Source of the DNA: CAYVVD01 sp964454975
Lineage (GTDB): Bacteria > Bacteroidota > Ignavibacteria > Kapaibacteriales > UBA2268
Assembly: GCA_964454975.1 (NCBI GenBank)
Contig: CAYVVD010000001.1
Span: 1 to 64,000 of the forward strand
Reading direction: 5' to 3'
DNA length: 64,000 nt
How positions within the stretch are numbered: position 1 is the first letter of the stretch; every line of letters begins with the position of its first letter. Shown piece by piece: positions 26,743-36,476 of the stretch. Position numbers and translations under genes: made by a program. Below the pieces are notes generated by a model that saw nothing but the letters and a program-made list of their open reading frames with translations, searched no databases and had not been told where the DNA came from.

Positions 26743-28254
26743 ATGAAAATTATTCTGATATTGATTATTTCTACATTCTGCATGGCTGCACAAGATGCAT
26801 TGCCTTTAGAAAAAATGAAATACCGCCCTGCAGTTAATGCGGGAAAATATTACCCCGCAGATTCCGCTAAACTGTATGATGCAATTATTGCTGAGGCTGA
26901 CACCTCGAGGGAACTTGTCTTTACTGAAGGCTTGCTCGGGATAATAGCCCCTTCGGTCGAATTCGAGCATTCATACCCAACAGCTATTAAAACATACCGG
27001 AATCTATACGGGAAAAATTATGATGCGATTATAGTTATCAGTCCGTCGCATTATGAATCCTTTGATGCATCATCAGTATATAATGGAATTGGCTATTATA
27101 CGCCGCTCGGATTGGTTGAAAATGACCTGAATTTCGCACAGGAGATAGCGGAATTTCATGAATCGGTTATTTTATCAGAATTAGGGCACACAGTAAGAGA
27201 GGATTTTGGAGAATATGCCATTGAAATGCAATTGCCCTACTTGCAGGTTCTAAGTCCCGGAACCCCTGTAATTCCAATTGTAATGGGAAACCAGGATGCA
27301 GCTTCAATCGACGGGCTTATGCGCGCAATTGTTTATGCAACACTGAAATCAAAGAAAAAAGTATTGATTATTGCTTGTGCACAATTAAGCCACAATGTAC
27401 CCTACAAAGAAGCCCGTGATATTGATATTTCTGCTATCCGGGTGTTTGGGGATTATAACTATTTCAAGCTGGAAAGTAATTTCTATGAAGGGTTATGGGT
27501 GACGGATGCAGTCGGGCCAATCATTACAACTATGATGGCTGCAGAGCAATTGGGCGCAGACCTTGCACTTCCTGCAGATTATAGATTTACAGGCTCGCTG
27601 ACAAAAAAAGCAGTTATGACTGATACTGTCACTACTTTTTTCGCCGCTGCGATGGTTGACAAAGGAAATTATTATCCATTTTTTATCCCCCAGTTTTCTA
27701 CAGCCGATTTAAATGACATCTTTTATAGCGCCAGGTTTGCAATGCGAACCGAAATCAAAGGCGACAGCTCTAATCCAATTTCAATGATGACAAGGAATGT
27801 ATCATTTGAGACTCCGGTATTTGTAAAGGTGTTAAAAGACGGTGAAACGTTTGGAATGACCGGCTCACTTATAAACCGTCAGAATCTGATTCTTGAAATT
27901 GAAAAAATTACATTGATGGCTGCTTTTCAATCACAGGATAACGAATTTTATAACGCAGAAATTCTTGATTCTCTCGAATATGAAATTACGGCAATCTCTC
28001 GTCTGCAGAGGATGCTCGACCTTGAAGGAATAGTACCTACAGAAGATGGCATTTACTTAGTAAGTGGTGATAAACGAGCTGTTTTGTTGCCTGAAGTTGC
28101 ATTAGACAACAAGCTTGATAGGGAACAATACCTGATGTTGGCCGGATTTAAAGCCGGACTTGGAAACGAAGCATACCTGAACCCTGACAACAGGCTATAT
28201 CGCTTCAAAGTAAAAAAGCTAAATAGTTCCGAACATGAAAATACCGGAGAATAA
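26743..28254 (+). CDS. Exported Memo-like / AMMECR1-like fusion protein
   Basis: 503 residues from the ATG at 26743, which has GAGGTG 5 bases upstream; a GTG 30 bases earlier is less likely because the terminator covers it. A signal peptide is present (MKIILILIISTFCMAAQ). The Memo-like domain spans about residues 25-300: YYPADSAKL, VISPSHYESF, YYTPLGLVENDL, EMQLPYLQVL, AQLSHNVPYKEA. The AMMECR1-like domain follows at about 340-500: MTGSLINRQNL, ISRLQRMLDLEG, KRAVLLPEVALD, LMLAGFKAGLG. Of the usual Memo histidines, those in PHAGY and EHS are replaced (APSVEFEH and EYAIE), and the AMMECR1 RGCIG motif reads FGMTG. The activity is therefore doubtful. Memo proteins are dioxygenase- and peptidase-like folds. 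Confidence 0.82.
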   Translation: MKIILILIISTFCMAAQDALPLEKMKYRPAVNAGKYYPADSAKLYDAIIAEADTSRELVFTEGLLGIIAPSVEFEHSYPTAIKTYRNLYGKNYDAIIVISPSHYESFDASSVYNGIGYYTPLGLVENDLNFAQEIAEFHESVILSELGHTVREDFGEYAIEMQLPYLQVLSPGTPVIPIVMGNQDAASIDGLMRAIVYATLKSKKKVLIIACAQLSHNVPYKEARDIDISAIRVFGDYNYFKLESNFYEGLWVTDAVGPIITTMMAAEQLGADLALPADYRFTGSLTKKAVMTDTVTTFFAAAMVDKGNYYPFFIPQFSTADLNDIFYSARFAMRTEIKGDSSNPISMMTRNVSFETPVFVKVLKDGETFGMTGSLINRQNLILEIEKITLMAAFQSQDNEFYNAEILDSLEYEITAISRLQRMLDLEGIVPTEDGIYLVSGDKRAVLLPEVALDNKLDREQYLMLAGFKAGLGNEAYLNPDNRLYRFKVKKLNSSEHENTGE

Positions 28255-28259
28255 CTGAG

Positions 28260-29684
28260 TTGCCAGGTAATATCGAGATAAATGAAAACCTGCTGCGGGT
28301 AATTGGCGAAATTGCCGACTCAGAAGGTATTGAAGCTTATGTTGTCGGCGGCTTTGTTAGGGATTATTTTCTGGGCATCGCCAAGAAAGACTTAGACGTA
28401 ACTGTAGTCGGAGACTCTCTTGAATTTGCAAAAAAGGTTGCAAGACAATTCAAGAGTAAGCCTGTGGTTTTTCAGAAGTTCCGGACTGCAATGGTTCCGG
28501 TTGACGGCTTCCGGCTTGAATTTGTTGGTACCAGGAAAGAAGTATATGAAAAAAACAGCCGCAAGCCAATCGTTACGGAAGGTACCCTTGAAGACGACCT
28601 GAAACGGCGTGATTTCACAGTAAACGCTATGGCTGCCTCGCTAAATTCTTCTTCTCTGGGAGAAGTGATTGATTTGTTCAATGGAATGCAGGATTTGGGC
28701 AATAAGCTGCTAAGAACTCCTCTTGAACCTGAAGTCACATTCGATGATGATCCTCTCCGTATGATGAGGCTCGCGCGTTTTGCTTCCAATCTGGAATTTG
28801 AAGTTGACAATGCGGCTCTTGTAGCTGCCCGAAAAATGGCAGAGCGAATAAAAATTGTCTCCCAGGAGAGGATTACGGATGAATTCCTGAAGATAATGCA
28901 AAGCAACAAGCCCAGCATCGGCCTGTTTGTACTCTACGATACCGGTTTATTGGAGCATGTCTTTCCCGAATTGAATGCACTCGCCGGTGTGGAAATTGTC
29001 AGGGAGGAAGGCCAGTCTTATGCGCATAAAGATGTGCTCAGGCATACTTTCAAAGTGGTTGACAATACCGCTAAATTATCAGATAAACTATGGCTCCGGT
29101 TTGCAGCGCTGATGCATGATATAGCCAAGCCGAAGACAAAGCGCTTTACAGAAGGCCAGGGATGGACTTTCCACGGGCACGAGGAAATCGGTGCCCGCTG
29201 GATGAAGCGATTATTCAGACAGATGAAGCTGCCTCTCGAACATCAGGAATATGTTGAAAAGCTTGTCCGGTTGCACCAGAGGCCTATGGCACTCGTGAAT
29301 GATGATGTGACCGATTCTGCCATCCGACGGCTTGCTGTCGCCGCAGGGGACACCCTGGAAGACCTCTTTGACCTCTGCCGGGCGGACATTACTACCAAAA
29401 ATCCTAACCTCGGCGAGCAATACAGGAATAACTACGAGCATGTCTTCAACAAGGTAATTGAGATACAGGATAAAGACAAACTGAGAGAGTTCCAATCTCC
29501 GGTGCGAGGGGAAGAGATAATGCAGCTATGCGGGATTCCGCCATCACGCCTGGTGGGGTATATCAAAAGCAATATAGAAGAAGCAATCCTGGAGGGTGAT
29601 ATTCCCAACGAGTACGAATCCGCGAAAGAATATTTCCTGGAGTACAAAGACAAGTGGATTCAGAAGTATGATGAGGGTGGGTGA
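28260..29684 (+). CDS. CCA tRNA nucleotidyltransferase / poly(A) polymerase family, with HD domain
   Basis: 474 residues. It adds CCA or poly(A) ends to RNA. The nucleotidyltransferase head is AYVVGGFVRDYFLG with metal aspartates in KKDLDVTVV. RRDFTVNAMAASL, the RNA-binding DPLRMMRLARFASNLEFEVD and a C-terminal HD domain (LRFAALMHDIAKP, HGHEEIGARWMKRL) follow. The HD domain is typical of CCA enzymes with 2',3'-cyclic phosphodiesterase ability. The start is a TTG at 28260, with GGAG about 11 bases upstream and 5 bases after the Memo stop; no ATG fits. The stop codon lies inside a strong hairpin. Confidence 0.88.
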   Translation: MPGNIEINENLLRVIGEIADSEGIEAYVVGGFVRDYFLGIAKKDLDVTVVGDSLEFAKKVARQFKSKPVVFQKFRTAMVPVDGFRLEFVGTRKEVYEKNSRKPIVTEGTLEDDLKRRDFTVNAMAASLNSSSLGEVIDLFNGMQDLGNKLLRTPLEPEVTFDDDPLRMMRLARFASNLEFEVDNAALVAARKMAERIKIVSQERITDEFLKIMQSNKPSIGLFVLYDTGLLEHVFPELNALAGVEIVREEGQSYAHKDVLRHTFKVVDNTAKLSDKLWLRFAALMHDIAKPKTKRFTEGQGWTFHGHEEIGARWMKRLFRQMKLPLEHQEYVEKLVRLHQRPMALVNDDVTDSAIRRLAVAAGDTLEDLFDLCRADITTKNPNLGEQYRNNYEHVFNKVIEIQDKDKLREFQSPVRGEEIMQLCGIPPSRLVGYIKSNIEEAILEGDIPNEYESAKEYFLEYKDKWIQKYDEGG

Positions 29685-29716
29685 TGCAACCCACGGGTTA
29701 ATCCGTGGGTTGTATC
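29683..29716. terminator. Strong hairpin between convergent genes (possible terminator or dispersed palindrome)
   Basis: A 14-base stem (29683-29696 with 29703-29716, one G-U pair, 6-base loop GTTAAT) overlaps the stop codon of the CCA enzyme and precedes the end of the broken cargo gene on the other strand. There is no T-tract. The CAACCCACGG core looks like palindromic repeats seen in related genomes, so it may be a dispersed element. Confidence 0.65.
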
Positions 29717-29735
29717 AGATTCGCAGTTCGATCAT

Positions 29736-32700
29736 CTACTTCAGCACCTGTATCTTCTTCATTGCTACATGCCCTGCCTGCTCGAGGGCGATGTAGTATA
29801 TTCCGGTACTTAGGGCATCTGTGTTCAGCTCGTAAACGTGGCTGCCCTTGCGTGCATACCTGCTTTCAAGCTCCAGTGCTTCTCGTCCGAATAAATCCCT
29901 CAGTGTAAGGCGGATATTGCCCGGGTGCGCCAGCTCGTACTTTACTGTGGCGCTGTAGCTGAGCGGGTTGGGATATACTTCTATTCCGATTCCGCTTGCT
30001 ATGCCTTCTTCCCCGACGGGGTCAGGGTGGAGGAATGCGCGCAGCTTCGGGTAGCTCATGCCTTCTTCAATGTACCATACGTTCTCGAAGTCCCACCCTG
30101 CCTGTTCAAATGTTGATTGCTTCATCATCTCGGATGTAGGCAGGCCAATGCCCTTGCCTATACTGTCTATGCTCAGCTTTTCGTCGTCCCAGAAGCAGGA
30201 TTTTATATTGCCGTTATAACCGAAGGGCGAGAGCGTATGCGGGCTTGTTGAACTGCCGGCTGCATAGCAGTTCTCTACGAGGGAGGAATCGTCTTCGGGG
30301 AAGGGCATCATACAAAAATTATATACCGTTGAATCAGAAATTATTTTCAAATCAGTATAGCAGTTTTTAACTTTTGCTCCGTTCATAACATAACCAAATC
30401 CTCTCACAATTCTATTACTGGGGACTTCCACATTAATCGTCCCCGTGAAATAGCACTCTTCGATAACAAAATCATAATCTTTAGTATGAGCATTAAATAG
30501 CTCCCAGGCACCTCCAATCAGGTGAATATTTTCAAAACCAACCCTTTTTATTGTAAAGCAATTTGTTTAACCTATTAGTTCCGAAGAATAATATTTATGT
30601 CCCAAATTGGCGTATAGGTTTCTTATAACATGCCCCCTGCCATCCAATTCTCTCATGGAATAACCGGGAATAAATAAATAAAGGCCTTGATAGTAGAGGG
30701 TGTCTCCTTCGGGGGAAATTTGGGGAGACCAGTATCTTGTTTCAGAAGCGTCAATGTCATTCATCAATGCCCAGTAGTGGTCGCCGTCTGAGTCTCTACC
30801 AAACTGCATAAGATGCTCAAGTTTTGTTACCTGGAATGGGTCTTCCTTGGTGCCGCTGCCTTTCCCGGGGAATGTGTATTGCTTATCATACAGTTTGCAT
30901 GGTGTTTTTCAGTTAATACCTCCCTTTTTTCATAAACAGGGCTTGTAACTGATGATATGTCAGGATTATTATTCTCCGCATTCTCCACACTTAAAATCTT
31001 ATTGTTCATGTCTTTTGAAGCTAATATTATGCTTGAGGTTACTTCTTCTTCCCAGGGAATTGTGCAAGGTTTGGTCTGCTGGCCATCTTCATAATAATCC
31101 TTCACAAAAGCATGGAAAGTAGAACCGCTCTCGGCGTGAAAACCGGGTTTAAGCCTGATAATGTGCTCTTTCATTGGAGCTACGTAAAACTGAACTTCTT
31201 CTCCTTCCCGAATCCAAGTAGTTATCCCGTCGGATGATTCCTCAGTCCGTATTTGCCTCCCAATCCTGACAACACCATTATTTGCAATTTCATCATCATT
31301 GTCATCAGTTATTTCTCCACTTACTTCTTTTTGGCTTGTCCAATACTTGACAGGGTCGGTATTAAACGGATTATCCAGAAGTTTATGCTTAACAAGAGGC
31401 CCCCGTTTGTGACCATTTAGAAATAATCATTAAATCCTCCTCATTGTCATCTTGCCCTATCAAATGGTCAGAATCTCTAATACCGGAATGATTAGCACCT
31501 TCGTAAGTAACCTTTTCAAAAAATTCATTAAAAAAATTACTTCCAAATCCAATTTCAATATAATCCCAGTTCTTCTTTTCCATTTCGGTTTGTTTAGTAC
31601 CGGGACAATAGTTCATTGATTTACCGGGGTGAGGCAATATGACGCCACTTGTTCCGCCTTCGCTAAAATGCCAGGCATAAGTATGACAATTGAAATTTCG
31701 AAAATTCGATGGGTTAGAAGGCGAAGACTCGCTTTCAACCATTTCTGCCGATTCCCACAATACATTTCCATAACAGGCAATCCACAATTCATCAGCACTC
31801 TCGTCTGCATAAACCATTTTTGGTTTAGTTTCTTCATTAGCAGAGTAATAATTCTTATCCTTTAATGTGCTCTTTTCCCAATTAGTTGAAATGTATGTTT
31901 TATTGTATAAGCCAACTGCCGTTGCTGCATATAAGCAACTGTCTTTTTCATTAAGGGAATACAATGGATGATATTCACCGAACAATTCTTCAGGGAACCC
32001 ATTATTTATTTCATCGAAAGTATTCCCCCCGTCAGTAGATTTCAGGCAACCATTTTTTTTAGTTCCGATGTAAATACTTGAATCTTTAATATGGATACAA
32101 TATATCAAATCATCAGTCCACAGCGATTCCCAGTTATCACCTCCGTCAGTAGATATTAAGAATCCTCTGTCAGATAATTTTTCTGAGCCGGCAAATAAGT
32201 TGTTGCCATCGTATTTTAAGCAATAAACATATTGCAATGTCAAGCCTGTTTCATTCCAGCTATCACCGGAATTTGTTGATTTAAATACACCGCCGTTGCC
32301 AGCTCCCGCATAAACATCATTGTTATTCCCAAATTCAATACAGCTTATGTCCTTGCCTTGGTATTTCTGTGTCCAGTTATCACCTCTATCTGTTGAATAG
32401 TATAAGCCATCATCAGTTCCGGCGAAAATCCTGTTCAAACCAACTCGTATAGAATTTACCTTTATCCCTACAAGATTATCATCAATTCCGTCTTCATCCT
32501 TATCGAGCCATGTTTCGCCATAGTCCGTCGAGAGCCGGATACCGTCGTCTGTGCCTATGTAGATACTGTCGCCATCTGTCTCCATGCACCAAACAGTCTG
32601 GCTGTATCCATCAAGATAATTGTTCATCTCCTTGAACGCAGCATCATCTTTAACTTTAAATAATCCCCCTGTGTAAAGCGCCGCTTGTCTGCAGCGTTCA

Positions 32701-32882
32701 ATTTGAGATTCATCCCAGGCAGAGTCATAAACCATGTAAATACTGTTTGGGGTATCATCGTCATTTGGTTGATTGCCGAGTGGAGTGAGGATTTTGATAG
32801 AATCAGTTTGAGCAACAGCCATTTCGCAGCATAAGCACAACAAAAAACTAAGCGCAGCCACTAAATTCATTTCACCACCCAA
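29736..32882 (-). pseudogene. Large broken T9SS cargo gene (BNR propeller, middle domain, GLUG-type region, sorting domain)
   Basis: One gene of about 1,050 codons cut by three lesions. The first segment (from 32882) has a signal peptide and BNR-like repeats (STDYGETW, STDRGDNW, STNSGDSW, STDGGDNW). A shift at about 31411-31418 leads from LMIISKW into GHKRGPLVKHKLLDNPF. A second shift at about 30890 leads from the EKHHANC frame into YTFPGKGSGTKEDPFQVTKL, HYWALMNDIDASETRYW and RVGFENIHLIG. An in-frame TAA stands at 30567-30569 (probably TTA, Leu, before). The rest runs to a sorting domain (IEVYPNPLSYSATV, STGIYYIAL, KKIQVLK). The middle and GLUG parts have the usual adhesin-like sequence pattern. 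The gap 32883-33143 holds only a palindrome at 33116-33152. Confidence 0.82.
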
Positions 32883-33123
32883 ATATTAGTTACAAAAAAA
32901 CTATAGTAAATATATTTTGCGTTAAGATATAGTTTTCTTCTACTGACTTTAATCCTGCGACAGGTCACAAATTGCAGCCCGGGCGTATGATATAATATCC
33001 AGTGCTTTTCAGTTGGGTTTAGTACAATATTCAGTTATTAAATAATAGTAAATAACAATAGTAATCCCTAATTAATTTAATTTAATGTATCGAATATACT
33101 GTCATTAGTATTAGTATTGTTTA

Positions 33124-33152
33124 AACAATTAAATAATATTTATTTAATTGTT
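33124..33152. repeat. AT-rich perfect palindrome at the end of the AddB-like gene
   Basis: A 13-base perfect stem (33124-33136 with 33140-33152, loop TAT), immediately after a second 14-base palindrome (33116-33129). It covers the stop codon of the nuclease gene. It may act as a weak terminator for that minus-strand operon; no GC-rich stem or clear U-run is seen. Confidence 0.5.
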
Positions 33153-36100
33153 ACTATCAGAAGTCCCGGTCTCTCTTATCCTGCAGACACTCTGGTAGGT
33201 ACAATACCGGCATACCTGTTTAGAGTCCGGCAATACAGGGAAGCTGCCTGCTTCAATATTTCTTTTGATTTCAAGAGCCATAACCAGGCTGTTGTCAATG
33301 AGTGATTCCTGCTCTTCAGGCGAGCCAACTGCAAAAGTTGATATGGAATCAATTCCTGCCGTTTCGTCCTTGATTGCAAGTATGAGTCTTTGCCTTATAA
33401 TTTTTCCCTTTTCATATTTTGGGGATTTGGACTGGTAAAGTCCACCGGCGGCAATCAGCGGTTTTCCTTCTTCTTTGGAAATTTCCGTAAAGCTCTTAAG
33501 ATAAAGTGGCATCTGGAAGGATTTGCCATTTGTAATATCATTCATTGATTTAAAACTACCGACAGAGTTTTTGTAATCAATTATCAGAATTTTGTTCGGA
33601 GTGGCTTGTTTTATATCTATCCTGTCAATCTTTCCTTTCAGATAAAATCCTTCTTCCAGCTTAACCGGTGGAAATGGCATTTCGCCACGGATGTTAGGAA
33701 GACCGAAGGAGAATTCAAAAATAGCAGGGTAATATCCGCTGCTTTCCTGCATAGACATTTCATTTTGCAGCCAAATATCGAGAAGCCCCTTTCGCCCTGA
33801 CACGCCTGTCAAAGCTTCTTTTTCAATTGTGAAGTACGGGCTTTCAAAATTATACCGCTCAAATTCTTCATTCGTTATTTTATATAATTTTTCGAGATAA
33901 TCCTCAAAACCGGATTTATTTAATCTGATTGTGGAAAATCCTTCACGATTTTCTCCCGAATGTATCTCAGCCTGTAATTCTGTATAAAATCGGAATAGGA
34001 TTATATGCCAGATGTTCCCCCGCTCAAGAGGGGAAAGAATTACATCGTAACTCAATTTCTCCGGGATTTTGAGAATTGTCGAAGCAAAGTATTTAAATGG
34101 GCATGAAACATATTTTTCCAGTTGAGAAACAGAGAAAACTTCCCGTTTGCCGGGTTCTATATGTAATGTACCCGGTTCAATATCAAATAAATCTATTTGT
34201 TTTTCATCTTTCTCCAATTCTGCGTAATACCTTGCCTCGCCCTCGGATGTAATTCCATTAGCCCAGGCAGGTAATTCAACATCCCATCCAGGTTCAGCTA
34301 AATCAATAATTTTACCGTCGCTTCCTAAGGAGCTGACTTTTAACAATGCGTCAATGAATGGCGACCTGACAAGTTCCGATTCATCTGCATATTTGGGAAA
34401 GAAAATGTGAATGTGGTTTTTCCCGTCCTCCAACTGCTCCTGGTTATTCGTAAGGAATTGGTAAAACAGTATCCTTTCTGCTGCAATATGCCTGTCCTCG
34501 CTACCGGGAAGCTCTTTCCCAAGGAAACGCTCGGGCACATAAGTCATAGGAAACTCTCCATCCAAAGCTCCGCATAGTATTAGCTTTTTATATGGTATTT
34601 CCCTCGTTTGTTCAATAGCTGTAATAGTTGCTCCAAAACCTGATTTTTCCCTTATCTGGTAACGTGCCGCACTAACAGCAATTCTTAATTTATCTGTAAA
34701 TCGTCTGAAAGTATATTTCTGATCCGGATTCCTGTCATGTAGGATAAATGCAAGCTCATTTAGTACATCAAGAAAGGCTGAATATGCATTGCCGTCCCTC
34801 TCAATTTGCTCTTCACGGGCTGTATGTCTCAATCCGCTTCCTTGGGAGTATTTCATCTCAAAGTAAGCGGCAGGAGCCAGTATCCTGTCCTTTATTTTCA
34901 GCCCCCTGAATAACTTTTCTTTAATAATCTCGGTTAATTCACCCGGATAATATTCATTATTTGTATCGGGGAGATAGTTGAAAATAAATTCTAGGTCTAT
35001 TTTAGAAATCTGGAGATTACAGACATTACTCCTAAGCCCTGCAATTTCATTCTCATCAGGTGTATCATAACTTTCCCGGATTTCGAGCAGTTTTTCATTA
35101 AACTCAAGAGCCCTGTTAATTCTTGCCAGCCAGTACTCCTTTCCCTGCCATGGTTTTCCTCCTTCAATCCTAAGCTCGTTTGCGATCCTGTTGATATTTG
35201 CAACGTCAGGTTTATTGTGGCCTAAGCTTTGCAAATCAAAATAAGGGCTGCTTAGTGCTTTAATAAAATCTACCCTGCTAAAATGTTTACCTATCGAATC
35301 GAGTAATGCGAAAACAGCAACCACAAGGGGAGAAGACTCAAGTTTAAACCGCTCGGAAATATTTACAGGGATGCCACTTAGATGGAATTCGTTTCTGAAG
35401 AGTTCTGCATACCTTCCTAAATTCCTGCAAACAATTACAACATCATTTACAGCACATTCACCTTCACCGACAAGATGCTTAATCAGCCTGGCTATGCTTT
35501 TTACCTCTTCCTTCCTGTTTCTTGTGGCATATATCGTTATTTTATCCGAGAAATTAGGATTTCTTGTCTCTTTTTCTACATTGAATAGCCATCGTCTGAG
35601 GAAAATATGGTTTGAACGGTCGTACTCTTCATCTGCTTTAGGCGTTACTTCATCAGGAAACGAATTTTCAGGTTCATGGAGTTCGTAACCATTTGACCTT
35701 AAGGTGTCGATTGTGGATTCAATATTTCCGAATAATGGTCCATTAATTGAGGAATAATCCAGGTTAATGCAAACAGGTACATTTGTCATCCCAAGATGAG
35801 TTAGTAGTGTAATTTCAGGTTGTTTAAATTCACTGAATCCCTGGAATAAAATCATCGAATACTTCTTCAGCTTGTTTTCAAGCCCTCCGGGATTCTCTTC
35901 AAAAAATTCTATCACTTTGTTAATTATTGAAGCATCATCAAATAGCTTTTCGCCAAGAAGTTCTTCATATCGAGAATAAATAGTGTGAATGTCCCTTTGT
36001 TTTCCGGAATCGATGTTGTCTAAGCTATCCGCTGACTCCAGTTCAGTTATAATATAATCGGGCGTAATGCCATCTTCTTTCAAGCCATAGATAATGCCCG

Positions 36101-36476
36101 CAAGCCTTTCGAGCATATTTCCTGACAATCGTTTGCCATCCCTGCTGAAATATTGAAGATCACTATCATTGGCGGCTTCCTCAAAAAGGGCAAGTTTGTA
36201 AGACTCAGAAATAACTCTAATATAATCTGGTCTTGTTTGATTTAATAGGAAATCTGCAAATCTCTGAAACGTATAAAATTTTAGTGCTGATGCTGGTTTG
36301 CCTGTCTTTTTAAAGTATTCCCTGATAAATGCCCTGTTAAGCCTTCTGATGATTCTTGAAGTAGGAACAACAAGTAAATAATCGTTATGTTGTATGCTAT
36401 CGCCAAATAAAAGTCCATCGGAATTATCCGGCAATTTATGGCTTCGGTATGCACTATTAAAAAGGAGAGCGGACAT
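33144..36476 (-). CDS. AddB-like helicase/exonuclease with PD-(D/E)XK nuclease and Fe-S cluster cysteines
   Basis: 1,110 residues. It resembles the AddB subunit of AddAB-type double-strand break resection complexes. The N-terminal half is helicase-like, but the Walker A region reads VVPTSRIIRRLNRAF without GKS/T, so it is probably ATPase-dead. The C-terminal nuclease has the first Cys in YVSCPFKYFA (about residue 791), KGKIDRIDI and ILIIDYKNSV (catalytic Asp and Lys), and three more cysteines in CRYCTYQSVC near the end, the set of four that holds a 4Fe-4S cluster. No AddA-type gene is in the window. The next gene (polyprenyl synthase) ends directly before its start. Confidence 0.82.
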   Translation of the reverse strand: MSALLFNSAYRSHKLPDNSDGLLFGDSIQHNDYLLVVPTSRIIRRLNRAFIREYFKKTGKPASALKFYTFQRFADFLLNQTRPDYIRVISESYKLALFEEAANDSDLQYFSRDGKRLSGNMLERLAGIIYGLKEDGITPDYIITELESADSLDNIDSGKQRDIHTIYSRYEELLGEKLFDDASIINKVIEFFEENPGGLENKLKKYSMILFQGFSEFKQPEITLLTHLGMTNVPVCINLDYSSINGPLFGNIESTIDTLRSNGYELHEPENSFPDEVTPKADEEYDRSNHIFLRRWLFNVEKETRNPNFSDKITIYATRNRKEEVKSIARLIKHLVGEGECAVNDVVIVCRNLGRYAELFRNEFHLSGIPVNISERFKLESSPLVVAVFALLDSIGKHFSRVDFIKALSSPYFDLQSLGHNKPDVANINRIANELRIEGGKPWQGKEYWLARINRALEFNEKLLEIRESYDTPDENEIAGLRSNVCNLQISKIDLEFIFNYLPDTNNEYYPGELTEIIKEKLFRGLKIKDRILAPAAYFEMKYSQGSGLRHTAREEQIERDGNAYSAFLDVLNELAFILHDRNPDQKYTFRRFTDKLRIAVSAARYQIREKSGFGATITAIEQTREIPYKKLILCGALDGEFPMTYVPERFLGKELPGSEDRHIAAERILFYQFLTNNQEQLEDGKNHIHIFFPKYADESELVRSPFIDALLKVSSLGSDGKIIDLAEPGWDVELPAWANGITSEGEARYYAELEKDEKQIDLFDIEPGTLHIEPGKREVFSVSQLEKYVSCPFKYFASTILKIPEKLSYDVILSPLERGNIWHIILFRFYTELQAEIHSGENREGFSTIRLNKSGFEDYLEKLYKITNEEFERYNFESPYFTIEKEALTGVSGRKGLLDIWLQNEMSMQESSGYYPAIFEFSFGLPNIRGEMPFPPVKLEEGFYLKGKIDRIDIKQATPNKILIIDYKNSVGSFKSMNDITNGKSFQMPLYLKSFTEISKEEGKPLIAAGGLYQSKSPKYEKGKIIRQRLILAIKDETAGIDSISTFAVGSPEEQESLIDNSLVMALEIKRNIEAGSFPVLPDSKQVCRYCTYQSVCRIRETGTSDSNN

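Noticed and set aside
33116..33152. Overlapping AT palindromes as a recombination or attachment site
   Set aside because: No duplicated partner or integrase is in the window; AT-rich composition makes such palindromes likely by chance.
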